From a virus: 64,000 nt of DNA. The notes below the pieces were generated by a model. The model saw only the letters and a list, made by a program, of their open reading frames with translations, was not told the origin of the DNA and searched no databases. Shown here in pieces: positions 8,716 to 17,896 of the stretch. The stretch spans positions 108,720-172,719 of the IMG/VR virus record IMGVR_UViG_3300027782_000034, one strand, 5' to 3'. Every line of letters begins with the position of its first letter. Positions within the stretch are counted from its first letter, which is position 1. Made by a program: the position numbers and the translations under genes.

Positions 8716-9270
8716 TTATTCTTTCCATGCGAGAACATCTCGTACATGGTCGATGAATCCACTGTACGGCTGTACAATTAGATTCATCTCTCTCTTTTTA
8801 CCGCTTTTAAAAATATGGCAGCTGGCTTGCAGCGGTGCGAACAATTCCCAGTCACCATTATGAATCAACAATCCTTGTAGGAAACCCTTCCGTGGGAACA
8901 CCATACCAATAGGGCGATCTGGGTACTTTGCTAGCAAAGGTTCCAGTTGTTCTTCGTAGCGTTCCACAAAGGGAAGCCCACGAAAAGCTTTAAACCAAAA
9001 AGGATGAATAGTTCTAGGGTCTCGATGAATTGGAGGAACATTTAATAATGGTTCCGCAAATAAGTACATCGGGAAATTAACTACTTGATTATAGGCTTCA
9101 AAAGAATAGTAAGGTCCTAGATCTAAGATTTCTTTTCGTTTCTTCTCTAACTTTAATCTTCGTAAAGTCCATTCTACTCGATTAGATTCCCATTGTTTAC
9201 CATGTGTATCCACTTGCTCAAACTTAGCGATCTTGCTGAGCAGTGGATTTAATGGGTTTATCTTATCCAT
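8716..9270 (-). CDS. hypothetical protein (184 aa)
   Basis: ATG at 9270 follows a GGAG site that overlaps the stop of the recombinase gene. The N-terminal third is basic and helical. The rest is rich in aromatics and prolines, suggesting a beta-rich globular domain. Its place directly after the RecA-like gene suggests a mediator or accessory factor, but no motif supports that. Confidence 0.7.
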   Translation of the reverse strand: MDKINPLNPLLSKIAKFEQVDTHGKQWESNRVEWTLRRLKLEKKRKEILDLGPYYSFEAYNQVVNFPMYLFAEPLLNVPPIHRDPRTIHPFWFKAFRGLPFVERYEEQLEPLLAKYPDRPIGMVFPRKGFLQGLLIHNGDWELFAPLQASCHIFKSGKKREMNLIVQPYSGFIDHVRDVLAWKE

Positions 9271-9273
9271 GGG

Positions 9274-10707
9274 TTACTCCGCTGATTTTATGTGTTTAGC
9301 CACAATCTCATCATACGGTCTGTCTAGCTGATACCTGCGTTTAATATTCAAGGCATCTCTGATGCCATCGCATACTTTAGGATTATCTTGAATAAGTTGC
9401 CCAACTTCTTGAAAAGGCAGATATTCATCTTTACCCATACCAATTGCTCTAAAGTTTGCTAAGCATTCAACATCAGCAGCTGGAGACTTACATTTAATTA
9501 CTAGCTCTCGATCCGTCAACCTTACTTTATGAATTCCATCCATTTCATTCAGCAAGGTACACAATGCCCAGTTCCAGTCCCATAGGAACATATCACGAGG
9601 GTGACCTGTTTCGGGTTCATCTTCGATCCACCATAGGAACCTAGTTTTAAGCGCACGACCTGTGGGACCAAATGAGTTCTTAGCACAATGGATTTTAATG
9701 CCTAACCCTTCAAACTGTGCGTTTTTAAACTTAGATCTCCACACCGAATTTCGAAGCTCAAAGCTTTCATGGAAGTTAAAGCTTTGGCCACCCAAGGTAT
9801 ACTGGTGAGCATTACCTCGATCATCTGTTTTTTCCTTAAGATGATTAACAATCAAAAGAGTGAAGGGCCAGTTCTCAAACTGCTTTTTGATGCCAGTTAA
9901 GTAGTGAGTATTCTTCAATGCATTGATTGGGTGAGTTCGCCCTGCATTACCTTCCTTGATAATTTTCTCTTGAATCTCTTCAGAAGTTGCACCAGCAAGA
10001 GAGTCAATGCAAAAACAACATGGTATGGTTTTGCCTGGGCCAGGCTCAGTAGCAGTACCTACCAGCATCTGCTGCACTTCCCTTAAATAATGCGTAAGGA
10101 TCTGCTGCATCTGTTCTACAGAGTTTGCTCGGTTAGATAAGATTGGAATAGCATCTCGTTCCACACGCATGATGTCGCATGCAAAATCTGCATCAAATTT
10201 ATCTTCGGTATCGATATGTACCGCTAACCCTCGCTGCTCGTAGAACCAACGAAAGAACTCATAAGCCAACGCAGACTTACAACTACCCCAGCTACCCGCA
10301 AGCATCATCACGCTTGACAGCGGGAACACATCATTGGCAATCAAGTATTCAAATGCCAAGGAAGGAGTTGGGATACCAATTGCCAATTGTCCTAACTCTT
10401 CTCGTGAACCAAACACTCGATCTGCTCCAAATTTATCTCGAGCGGTTGAGAATAAAGTATTCATCATCTCATTACGGCTTTCCCCGCTCTTCTCTCTAGA
10501 CCAGCGTGCTCGTAAAGTGTCTTTACCTTTGTTAGTAAGCTTAACCCCACCGGACAAACCTATAATCTTTTTCTTCGGTTCAGTGTCTTTGTTGCTCGGA
10601 GTAGGCACATCAATTTTAGCTTCTTTAAGTTTAACTTTTGATTTCTTTGCAGGTTGAATTGGCGGATTTAAAACCGAGTCTAGCAAGTCATCTGTCTCAT
10701 CTGACAT
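9274..10707 (-). CDS. RecA/UvsX-like recombinase
   Basis: The roughly 477-aa protein has a long basic N-terminal extension, then a RecA-type ATPase core. The Walker A is AGSWGSCKSALAYEF (GxxxxGKS pattern with CKS), the next strand ends HIDTEDKF, and the Walker B is CFCIDSLAG. A conserved-looking NHLKEK...QYTLGGQSFNFH region follows. By family it would form filaments on single-stranded DNA and drive strand exchange and recombination-dependent replication. The start at 10707 has AGGAG 7 bases upstream. It lies immediately downstream of the candidate single-strand binding protein. Confidence 0.85.
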   Translation of the reverse strand: MSDETDDLLDSVLNPPIQPAKKSKVKLKEAKIDVPTPSNKDTEPKKKIIGLSGGVKLTNKGKDTLRARWSREKSGESRNEMMNTLFSTARDKFGADRVFGSREELGQLAIGIPTPSLAFEYLIANDVFPLSSVMMLAGSWGSCKSALAYEFFRWFYEQRGLAVHIDTEDKFDADFACDIMRVERDAIPILSNRANSVEQMQQILTHYLREVQQMLVGTATEPGPGKTIPCCFCIDSLAGATSEEIQEKIIKEGNAGRTHPINALKNTHYLTGIKKQFENWPFTLLIVNHLKEKTDDRGNAHQYTLGGQSFNFHESFELRNSVWRSKFKNAQFEGLGIKIHCAKNSFGPTGRALKTRFLWWIEDEPETGHPRDMFLWDWNWALCTLLNEMDGIHKVRLTDRELVIKCKSPAADVECLANFRAIGMGKDEYLPFQEVGQLIQDNPKVCDGIRDALNIKRRYQLDRPYDEIVAKHIKSAE

Positions 10708-10736
10708 AACCACTCCTCAGATAAAATTACATAGAA

Positions 10737-10769
10737 AATAAGAGTGAGGCTGATAACCCCACTCTTATT
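10737..10769 (-). terminator. intrinsic terminator
   Basis: A perfect 10-bp stem (AATAAGAGTG with CACTCTTATT) extended by GG/CC pairs is followed in the minus direction by TTTTC. It lies between the stop of the 614-aa gene and the recombinase start, and may let the upstream gene be expressed more strongly. Confidence 0.8.
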
Positions 10770-10789
10770 GAAATTAACAGTAGTGCCAA

Positions 10790-12634
10790 TTAACGAGGAC
10801 GCTTTTTCTTAACAGGAGAAGGAGCGGGTGCCACTTCTTTTGCTGGAATAGGCGCAATTCGTTTACGGCTTCGAGCCAGCCCTTTTGCTTTGGCCAAGCT
10901 GTTGTTCAGCTGGTCGTTTAGCGTTTCGCTGGCTTCTTCGTCTTCATCGAAGTCTTTGGACTTGCTGTTTTCTTCGTCTTCGTCAACGAAGTCGTCATCG
11001 TCTTCGCTGTCTTCGTCGTCTTCTTTGGGGTCAGCTTCTTCGCTGTCGTCGTCTTCTTCAAGCTCGTCTTCGTCGAACTCTTCGTCACCGAAGTCTTCGT
11101 CTTTGGACTTACTTTTGCTGACTTTCGCATTCCCGATAGATCCTGTTGCAAACTCATCATCAGACTCCTCGTCATCCAACTTATCCTCGTCGAGTTCTTC
11201 GTCAAACTCATCTACGAGTTCTGCAGCGGATTTTTTGCCACTGGATGGTTTAGCAAGGTTAGGGCTGTTGGTAACGCCCGCCTTAGCTGCAACCACCTTT
11301 GGTTTTGCCAAAGGATTAACCTTTGGATAAACCGGCAAATCTTCCTCACTATCCTCCTCGACCATATTAGCAACCCCCGAGGTCACCACACGGTTGTTTA
11401 GAATGCCAGCCACCGCATCAAAGTTTAGATACTCTGGGTGGCTCATCCAACCAAACTCGAGAAGTTTTGGTACTTGTCGAAATGCTTTCGCAATCAACAC
11501 GCACCTTTCTTCAATCGTTGGCTCATGCAGTAGGTAAGAATCAGCAGGGTCACCTGCATTTTCTTTCCACAAGAACACATTCTTACTAAGAATGTGATCA
11601 ACTTGGGCACTACTCAAGTCTGGAGTCAAAACTCCCGTTGGACCTGAATATTTAGTGCTAACAGCTGCTTCGTATTCCACAGCCATCTTGCTGGTTGCAC
11701 CACCTGCAAATGTACTGTGCTTGTCAACTACTTCCTTGGTTGGGTTGTAGATTGTAAAGAACAATCCACCTTTAACAGTTCCTGTTTTGGCATCAAAGAT
11801 ACCAGTAGGATCGCCGTATTTAAAGGGAAGACTAGGGTTTGCTTGTTCATCCCCTACCCACTCTTGCTTTTCAATGCAACAAAGCTTAAGCAGATTTCTG
11901 CCAGCAGATACAGACATAGGGATAACAACTAAAGGATCGTTCTCACCTTCACCTAGTGGGATACCATTGCGTGGTATGTCTTTCGACACATCCTTGCCTT
12001 GCTGTTTGTATGAGATATGCTCACGCAGCAAATCAAGCGAATCCCCATTTTCGTACACAGAAGCAATGACGAAATACTTCTGAGTGAAAGCCCCAAGAGC
12101 GGGCATTTTTGCACTCATCAAGCCATTCCATTTTGCGTCATAAACACCACCATATCCGAAGTCTTTACCTTCAAATGCCTTTTTAACTGTCATATAAAGC
12201 TTTACATAAGGCTCGTTCCAGAAGGTTACACCTTCGTAAACAGAGCTTTTGTTGCGTGCAATAATATAACTGCATTGCTGAAACTCCCCATTGCCACCGA
12301 AGTGTGGAGTGTCCCTTTTAATGCCCGCATACTGGATTGTGTACGCAGGTTCCGAAACCGACATGCCACCAAGCCCAGCCATATCAATGGCAGATAGCCT
12401 ACCATTGAGCAGCTTGTTACTTGGATCTTCTGGATCCAACATAGGCCATACTCGCAATACTGTTTTGCCACCAGTGTAGCAGCGCAAATTCTCAAGTCTT
12501 ACACTAGAGAGACTTGGGTTGATGCACACATTACCCATCGGGACTCCCCTACGAGTTGTGTCTTCCTTGGCAGGATCCATCTGCCTATTTAAGGAAGCTA
12601 AGGTGCGAGGAACTAACGATCTTTGCTTACGCAT
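10790..12634 (-). CDS. probable single-stranded DNA-binding protein with long acidic tail
   Basis: This 614-aa protein has a folded region of about 430 residues, rich in beta-prone and aromatic positions. A very long Asp/Glu/Ser tract follows (about residues 470-580), then a basic Pro/Lys/Arg terminus. Acidic C-terminal tails are a hallmark of phage and bacterial SSBs, where they recruit replication proteins. The genomic position between recombinase and polymerase fits, as does the private terminator that would boost its level. The ending is basic rather than acidic, which is unlike most SSBs. I see no diagnostic OB-fold motif, so this is inference. Confidence 0.5.
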   Translation of the reverse strand: MRKQRSLVPRTLASLNRQMDPAKEDTTRRGVPMGNVCINPSLSSVRLENLRCYTGGKTVLRVWPMLDPEDPSNKLLNGRLSAIDMAGLGGMSVSEPAYTIQYAGIKRDTPHFGGNGEFQQCSYIIARNKSSVYEGVTFWNEPYVKLYMTVKKAFEGKDFGYGGVYDAKWNGLMSAKMPALGAFTQKYFVIASVYENGDSLDLLREHISYKQQGKDVSKDIPRNGIPLGEGENDPLVVIPMSVSAGRNLLKLCCIEKQEWVGDEQANPSLPFKYGDPTGIFDAKTGTVKGGLFFTIYNPTKEVVDKHSTFAGGATSKMAVEYEAAVSTKYSGPTGVLTPDLSSAQVDHILSKNVFLWKENAGDPADSYLLHEPTIEERCVLIAKAFRQVPKLLEFGWMSHPEYLNFDAVAGILNNRVVTSGVANMVEEDSEEDLPVYPKVNPLAKPKVVAAKAGVTNSPNLAKPSSGKKSAAELVDEFDEELDEDKLDDEESDDEFATGSIGNAKVSKSKSKDEDFGDEEFDEDELEEDDDSEEADPKEDDEDSEDDDDFVDEDEENSKSKDFDEDEEASETLNDQLNNSLAKAKGLARSRKRIAPIPAKEVAPAPSPVKKKRPR

Positions 12635-13310
12635 GATTAAAACCTTTCAAAAGTGAAACAACACGGGTGTGTATCTCATTGCCAATTACCGCAATTGACA
12701 AAAGTTGAGAAACACCCATACAGTCAACTACTTCAAACTTAGTCTTCGGATGATAATCCATTAAATCCGATGTGTAGAAAGATCTAACTTTCTCTAGATA
12801 CACTTCATCTTCTTCGTGAAGATCTTTCGGTTTAGCAGTGTACCCACGGACATTTTTTTGTGCAATGTTTTTTATTGCAAAAGATGTGGGAACATCCAAA
12901 AAAAACATTATGTCTGGAACTGGCATCTGCCATAAGCCATATTCCAATTTAACAAAATGCTTGATTAATTCATCTCGTTCTCCTTCCTCCGTCTTCATTG
13001 CGGAATAACACAATGCTGAAGGTATGTAACGATCTGCAATAACCACATCGTTATTTTTAATTAACGATTCTAGGTATGATTTGGACTCGTAGCGGTCAAT
13101 GGAAAATAAAGTGCTGTGTAGGTAAGGATGTGTGTTTTTTCCAAAATCACCATTCAGATACCGACCAACTAACTTTCCATAAAGAGTATCTGTGTACCTA
13201 GGAAAACTAATCGTTGCAACAGTCAAACCTGCTTCCTGCAGGCTTGACTGCAATACCTTGGTTACAGATCCTTTGCCCGATCCATCAATACCTTCAATTA
13301 CTACAAACAT
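12627..13310 (-). CDS. tmk: thymidylate kinase
   Basis: The 227-aa protein opens with FVVIEGIDGSGKGSV, the P-loop of dTMP kinases. It has the downstream SFPRYTDTLYG (substrate-side arginine) and ADRYIPSALCYS (DRY motif), and a mobile lid region around residues 140-155. It phosphorylates dTMP to dTDP for phage DNA synthesis. Good GGAG site before the ATG; the stop overlaps the next gene by 8 bases. Length matches the family. Confidence 0.92.
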   Translation of the reverse strand: MFVVIEGIDGSGKGSVTKVLQSSLQEAGLTVATISFPRYTDTLYGKLVGRYLNGDFGKNTHPYLHSTLFSIDRYESKSYLESLIKNNDVVIADRYIPSALCYSAMKTEEGERDELIKHFVKLEYGLWQMPVPDIMFFLDVPTSFAIKNIAQKNVRGYTAKPKDLHEEDEVYLEKVRSFYTSDLMDYHPKTKFEVVDCMGVSQLLSIAVIGNEIHTRVVSLLKGFNHA

Positions 13311-13326
13311 TACAGTACTCCTTTAT

Positions 13327-16300
13327 TTAATCAGGTTTACTGTAATTGACAACACAGCTTTCAACTCCACCGACTCCAACCGGCAATCCAAGTTCTCGAG
13401 CTTCTGCTGCTGTTAAAAGTTCACCCCAATGCTTTACCACTTCCATTTCAATCCCTAAGTAATATGGGCCGGTTCCAGTTGGTAACCCATCTAAGCTAGA
13501 AGGATAGATTGGAACTGCGTCTCGCATGAAAGTAGGCAAAACATATTCGCAAACATGTTTTACATGTTCGTAAGGAACCTCAAGCAGCACTGCATCGTGG
13601 ATTTGGAGCAATACTTTAAACAAGTCTTTACCCTGCTTTAACTGCTTTTCCTTGTAATCGTGGATATAAGCCAAAGCACGGCTAACCGCTGAAGCAATCA
13701 TAGATTGAATTGGGTAGTTCATAGCTTGCCTTTCAAACTCACCTTCTAGACCTCTGTCAGAGTGAGCTTCGGGAAACCTACGAAACCTACCATAGCAATT
13801 ACACAAGTAACGCCCAGCTACTGTCTCGCCGGTCTTTGGATCTATGTAACTTCCAGTTGCTCGATCTTTGCATTCTTTAAAGAATGGATTTAACCTTGGA
13901 TACATTTGGAAAATTGCATCGATGACCGCCTGTGCTTCATCTACTTCAATTTCAATACCTTGCTCTTTTGCTGCTATCGCAATTGCTTTAGGGCCTCGAC
14001 CATATGCAATGCCGAAAATTACAGACTTGGCTACGATCCTAATGTGCTTTTTACCTATAGCAGCTAAACCACTTTTAGTAGGTGGGCAATCTAACTTAAA
14101 TGCAAAGCAAGCCACTTGGCTGTGTATGTCATAATAATCTGGATGATTCTCAGGCAGTTGATTTCGCAACGCATGTTTAATCATATTTTCGTCACCAGAC
14201 ATAACTGCCATTCCGAATAACTCTGCACCAACATAATCTGCCTCTACCATCACATGGCCAGGCGAAGCTTTTAGCACACTACGCAAAGTGTATTTGTAAT
14301 CTTCCTCCCCAAGTAGCCGTTTGTAGTCTGGGTCTCGCTGCTTACTAATGTTTTGTAAGTTAGGGCGAGCACTAGACCACCTTCCAGTCTCCTTGGTTTG
14401 ATAGACATGAGTACGCACTTTGCCATCATCGCAGCACAAAGAAGCAAGTCCATCGTTGTACTCTAAGTTACCATCGTCATCGTACATTGATTCTTCGGTA
14501 GCCTCGTCACAAGTAGGAGGATGCAAAACTGTTTTCAAGACTTGATCTAAGAATCGGTAATCACGCAGTTGATTTATTAACTTTGCTTTACCTTCATTAG
14601 AAGTTGCTTGAGCCAACAATGATAAAATCATTTTGTTAGTAGATGGAGCGTGCTCCGCCGACCTACCTAACTTTTTAACTTCAGACCAAGGCTTAGGCGG
14701 TTTACCTGTGTCAAACAATGGCTCTAAGTTTAAGCTAACTGCACCCGCTGGCCTTAACCTTATTACATCTCCAGTTTTACTGTCTTTCTTACCATTAAGA
14801 GCATGACCATAAAGAAATTCTCGCACATGTTGCGTAGACCTAATATTAAACTCGGGCCATTTGATTTCTGTGCGTAGCTTTACTTCAAGTGTATTCTTTG
14901 CATGCATGAATCGTTTAGTTAGAAAATCAATACGATCCTTGTCTACAGTAATTCCAGTCCGGTGTATCTCTAACACCGCAGGGGTTGCAATCTGAGATTC
15001 CCAAAATGCTTCTCGACAGTTATTACCTTCGTAATCTTCATCAAGTAACACTGACAACTTGTAGAACAACCGCAAAGTAACATCAGCATCGTACATACCA
15101 TAAGGCAGCAAAATATCGTCAGGGCACTCTCCATAACCTTCTAGATCTGCATTAGTGATACCTTGAGATTTGCAGTAAGCTGTCTTCCAATGTTGCAGTT
15201 CTCGGTCATACCTTGGAGCCGAAGTATACCGCATCGCCAAAGTTTCTAACTTATAACTAGCGGTTTCTTCAATAGCATGTGCCATCAACCCTGTGTCTGC
15301 CCCACCTTCAAAATTAGTGCGATACCATGCGGGTACGATTGCTTCTTCAGTAAACCCTTCTTTCTTGTAAAGTTTAAACAATCTCTTATCCGCATTTTCT
15401 GGCTTCATTTCATAATCAAACAACTGGCATGAGAAACAAGCTTGGATGTTGATTCCGTAATCTAACAACCATTCTAAATCTGCATTGAAGAAATGCCCGA
15501 TAACTCGTTTACGCCTAAACTTAATTTCTTTGACCTCTTCAGCATCTTTGTATTTAAAGACACCGCCAAGAAAGAACATGTTTAAAAGCTTTAGAGTTTT
15601 GTCGGGTAACTGTCTTGCTCTACTAGTAGCAAAACCGGGAGTCATCTCACCCCCAGCCTCATGAAACTTGATACCAAGTGCTTTCTTCTCATACCACGAG
15701 ATTTGCATAGTTCGCATGTAAGCATTCTTGTTGATAGGATGTTTTCCATGCCATTCTGCATCTACTGCAATAATGCTGTCTCTCTTGTTCTCGTCTTTCT
15801 CAATGCTAATAAGTTGCTGCAGCAGATCCCAATGGTTATCCACCACCTTATGATCTATTACTTCTGAAGCTCCAATCGTTACTCCCTTGGTTAAAGCAAT
15901 GAAACGAGATATTCCGTTTTCTAGTTGTCTGCCCGCAGATTGATCTCGAAGTACTTGCCTAGGATGTACCACTGTCATAACCTGTGCTTCTTTCCAATGC
16001 TGCTCTTGATCTCTAGATGTAAACGCAACATTGTAGCGTAGTTTTTCTACTCTACCTTCCATCTCACCTACGCCAGCAGTACCGCCAAGCAAAGCTTTAC
16101 TAACATCCGCACCCAAGCAAAGAATGTACTTAGGTTGCACAATCTTTATCTCTTGGTAAAGCAGATGCATGCAGTCTTTGATCCAAACCGCTTTTAATGT
16201 GGTTTTGTAATCTGGCGGTTTAAACTTAACTAAATTTGTTACATAAAATTTACTTAAATTAGATGCCTTTAAATTACGAAAGGTATTAATCAATAGAGTT

Positions 16301-16800
16301 CCATCTGCTCCTGCCATGCATCTACCTAGATTAACTTCTTCCGCCCAAGGATTGCGTCCAATGATCATCACATCTGCAGGAACTGGACCGCTAGGCGTGA
16401 CCGAGCCTAACAAGTGACCGAGAACAAACTCTGCTTCTTTAAACTGGTGCGGGCCTACTTCTACATCTAAAGTAAAAGGAGAAACTCGTAAAGAACACAG
16501 GATTAAATTCATCAGTTCATTACTGTACTCTAATCGCTTTGCTTTAGTTTTTTCTCCATCGGCATTGGTTATCGTTTCCTCAACTAACTTAGACTCGATA
16601 TCTCCTAAGCCTAACACATGTCTAAGAAACGCAGAGTTAGCAGGCAAGATAGGCAAGCCGGGAGCTGCTAAAGGAAAGATGCCTCCGCCATTCTGTACTT
16701 CATGTAATCGTTTTTTATAAACCATTTCAATTGCTGCAGAGGAAGTTTTAATTGCTGGAGCAATCCCACCTCCTCCCGCCATCTTTATCTTTCGTGCCAT
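13327..16800 (-). CDS. DNA polymerase: family 4-like UDG domain + 3'-5' exonuclease + family A polymerase
   Basis: A 1157-aa fusion. Residues about 140-320 resemble the SPO1-polymerase-related family 4 uracil-DNA glycosylase domain (VMIIGRNPWAEE, TNLVKFKPP, VHPRQVLR). A DEDDy exonuclease follows, with IIAVDAEWHG, GHFFNADLEWLL and YGMYDADVTL. The polymerase core has motif A EADYVGAELFG, motif B KSVIFGIAYGRG and motif C QIHDAVLLEVP. Motif C has HDA instead of the usual HDE. The N-terminal domain lacks the exact GEAPG catalytic signature, so it may bind uracil or act structurally rather than excise. Start at 16800 (MARKIK) has AGAGGT upstream. This is the replicative polymerase; the primase precedes it with a 2-base gap. 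Confidence 0.93.
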   Translation of the reverse strand: MARKIKMAGGGGIAPAIKTSSAAIEMVYKKRLHEVQNGGGIFPLAAPGLPILPANSAFLRHVLGLGDIESKLVEETITNADGEKTKAKRLEYSNELMNLILCSLRVSPFTLDVEVGPHQFKEAEFVLGHLLGSVTPSGPVPADVMIIGRNPWAEEVNLGRCMAGADGTLLINTFRNLKASNLSKFYVTNLVKFKPPDYKTTLKAVWIKDCMHLLYQEIKIVQPKYILCLGADVSKALLGGTAGVGEMEGRVEKLRYNVAFTSRDQEQHWKEAQVMTVVHPRQVLRDQSAGRQLENGISRFIALTKGVTIGASEVIDHKVVDNHWDLLQQLISIEKDENKRDSIIAVDAEWHGKHPINKNAYMRTMQISWYEKKALGIKFHEAGGEMTPGFATSRARQLPDKTLKLLNMFFLGGVFKYKDAEEVKEIKFRRKRVIGHFFNADLEWLLDYGINIQACFSCQLFDYEMKPENADKRLFKLYKKEGFTEEAIVPAWYRTNFEGGADTGLMAHAIEETASYKLETLAMRYTSAPRYDRELQHWKTAYCKSQGITNADLEGYGECPDDILLPYGMYDADVTLRLFYKLSVLLDEDYEGNNCREAFWESQIATPAVLEIHRTGITVDKDRIDFLTKRFMHAKNTLEVKLRTEIKWPEFNIRSTQHVREFLYGHALNGKKDSKTGDVIRLRPAGAVSLNLEPLFDTGKPPKPWSEVKKLGRSAEHAPSTNKMILSLLAQATSNEGKAKLINQLRDYRFLDQVLKTVLHPPTCDEATEESMYDDDGNLEYNDGLASLCCDDGKVRTHVYQTKETGRWSSARPNLQNISKQRDPDYKRLLGEEDYKYTLRSVLKASPGHVMVEADYVGAELFGMAVMSGDENMIKHALRNQLPENHPDYYDIHSQVACFAFKLDCPPTKSGLAAIGKKHIRIVAKSVIFGIAYGRGPKAIAIAAKEQGIEIEVDEAQAVIDAIFQMYPRLNPFFKECKDRATGSYIDPKTGETVAGRYLCNCYGRFRRFPEAHSDRGLEGEFERQAMNYPIQSMIASAVSRALAYIHDYKEKQLKQGKDLFKVLLQIHDAVLLEVPYEHVKHVCEYVLPTFMRDAVPIYPSSLDGLPTGTGPYYLGIEMEVVKHWGELLTAAEARELGLPVGVGGVESCVVNYSKPD

Positions 16801-16802
16801 GT

Positions 16803-17885
16803 CTACCTCTTCTTCCAAGAAATAATTACACCTTTGTCACTAGCTTGCTTCGTAATGTATTCACGAAGCATTGTGCGGTCCAAGGAACCAGGATCGGTTC
16901 CCTCTGGAAGTTGCACGCTGCAAAATCCGGATTTTAAACGAGCATTTAAATCAGCCTCTATCACGTTGACCTTTGATTCAAGCTTGTCTTTGACATCTGG
17001 GTCAAACAGCAACACTCCAGAGTAATCTTTGAAATGCTGCCTAAACAGAGTTTGTTGCTCATTAGTTAAAGTCGCTCCAAGCGTACACACAGCTTGAGGC
17101 CCTACCCGCCATACATCTGTTACTCCTTCAACAATGATACCCACCTCATATTGGGAAGCATTCCCAAGGTTGTAGAGGATATTACGCCTAGGAGTTCCAG
17201 GTGCTGTGTAATACTTAGGCAAGCTAGATTTCTTCCAATCAGTCTCGAAAGCAGCTCTAGCTTGCCACCCCACCATCTGCTTGTCGTGGTAGATAGGAAT
17301 GATTAAACGGTTTCTACAAATGTATCGATCACTAGCATGACACCAGTGCACATTGTAGAACCGACCAATCTTATCCGGATCAAACCCTCGTCCTACTAAG
17401 TACACATTGGCTTCGTGTGTGCTCGGCAGCTTATCAACCCGAGTAACTTCACCGGGCCAGCTTGATCTTATCTTTGAAACATCAACTGTTCGCCCTTCTC
17501 GTAATTGTACCTTACGCAGATCTACCAAATGATGCCCCACTAACATTTGCTCTAACTCCTCATAAATATGAGCAGTTTTAAGCGATAGCGGACAACCTCC
17601 ATTAAAACAAGTAGCAAGATGGAGTTGAGGTTTTCCCCATTGATTGTCAGATCCATAGCAGTGGTTGATATAGCAACGAAATCGTGTGTCGTTGCAGAAA
17701 GGACAGCATACTGCGTAGTATTCGCCAGCATGTATAATCACTTCCTTTTGTTTACCTGTTATTAAATCAATGCTTGTTTTTCGTATTTGCTTTTCTCCAA
17801 CTTGAGAGATACGCACATTACCAAAAACGGCTTTACACCTACGAAATAAAGTTCGATTTAATGCATTCTTTTCGTCATTAGTCAT
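16803..17885 (-). CDS. DnaG-type DNA primase
   Basis: The 360-aa protein has an N-terminal zinc-binding region (CCPFCNDTRFRC...CFNGGC) and a TOPRIM domain. The TOPRIM glutamate is in GIIVEGVTDVWRVG and its DxD pair in GVLLFDPDVKDK. It would synthesise RNA primers. It is shorter than cellular DnaG because it lacks a helicase-interaction domain, as is common in phage. GAGGAG precedes the ATG. It sits between the helicase and polymerase genes. Confidence 0.88.
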   Translation of the reverse strand: MTNDEKNALNRTLFRRCKAVFGNVRISQVGEKQIRKTSIDLITGKQKEVIIHAGEYYAVCCPFCNDTRFRCYINHCYGSDNQWGKPQLHLATCFNGGCPLSLKTAHIYEELEQMLVGHHLVDLRKVQLREGRTVDVSKIRSSWPGEVTRVDKLPSTHEANVYLVGRGFDPDKIGRFYNVHWCHASDRYICRNRLIIPIYHDKQMVGWQARAAFETDWKKSSLPKYYTAPGTPRRNILYNLGNASQYEVGIIVEGVTDVWRVGPQAVCTLGATLTNEQQTLFRQHFKDYSGVLLFDPDVKDKLESKVNVIEADLNARLKSGFCSVQLPEGTDPGSLDRTMLREYITKQASDKGVIISWKKR

Positions 17886-17896
17886 TGGCTCCTCGT

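Noticed and set aside
10885-11330. Long plus-strand Ser/Leu-rich frames opposite the acidic tail of the SSB candidate
   Set aside because: They are mirror images of GAA/GAT-rich codons on the minus strand, with no ribosome site and extreme low complexity.
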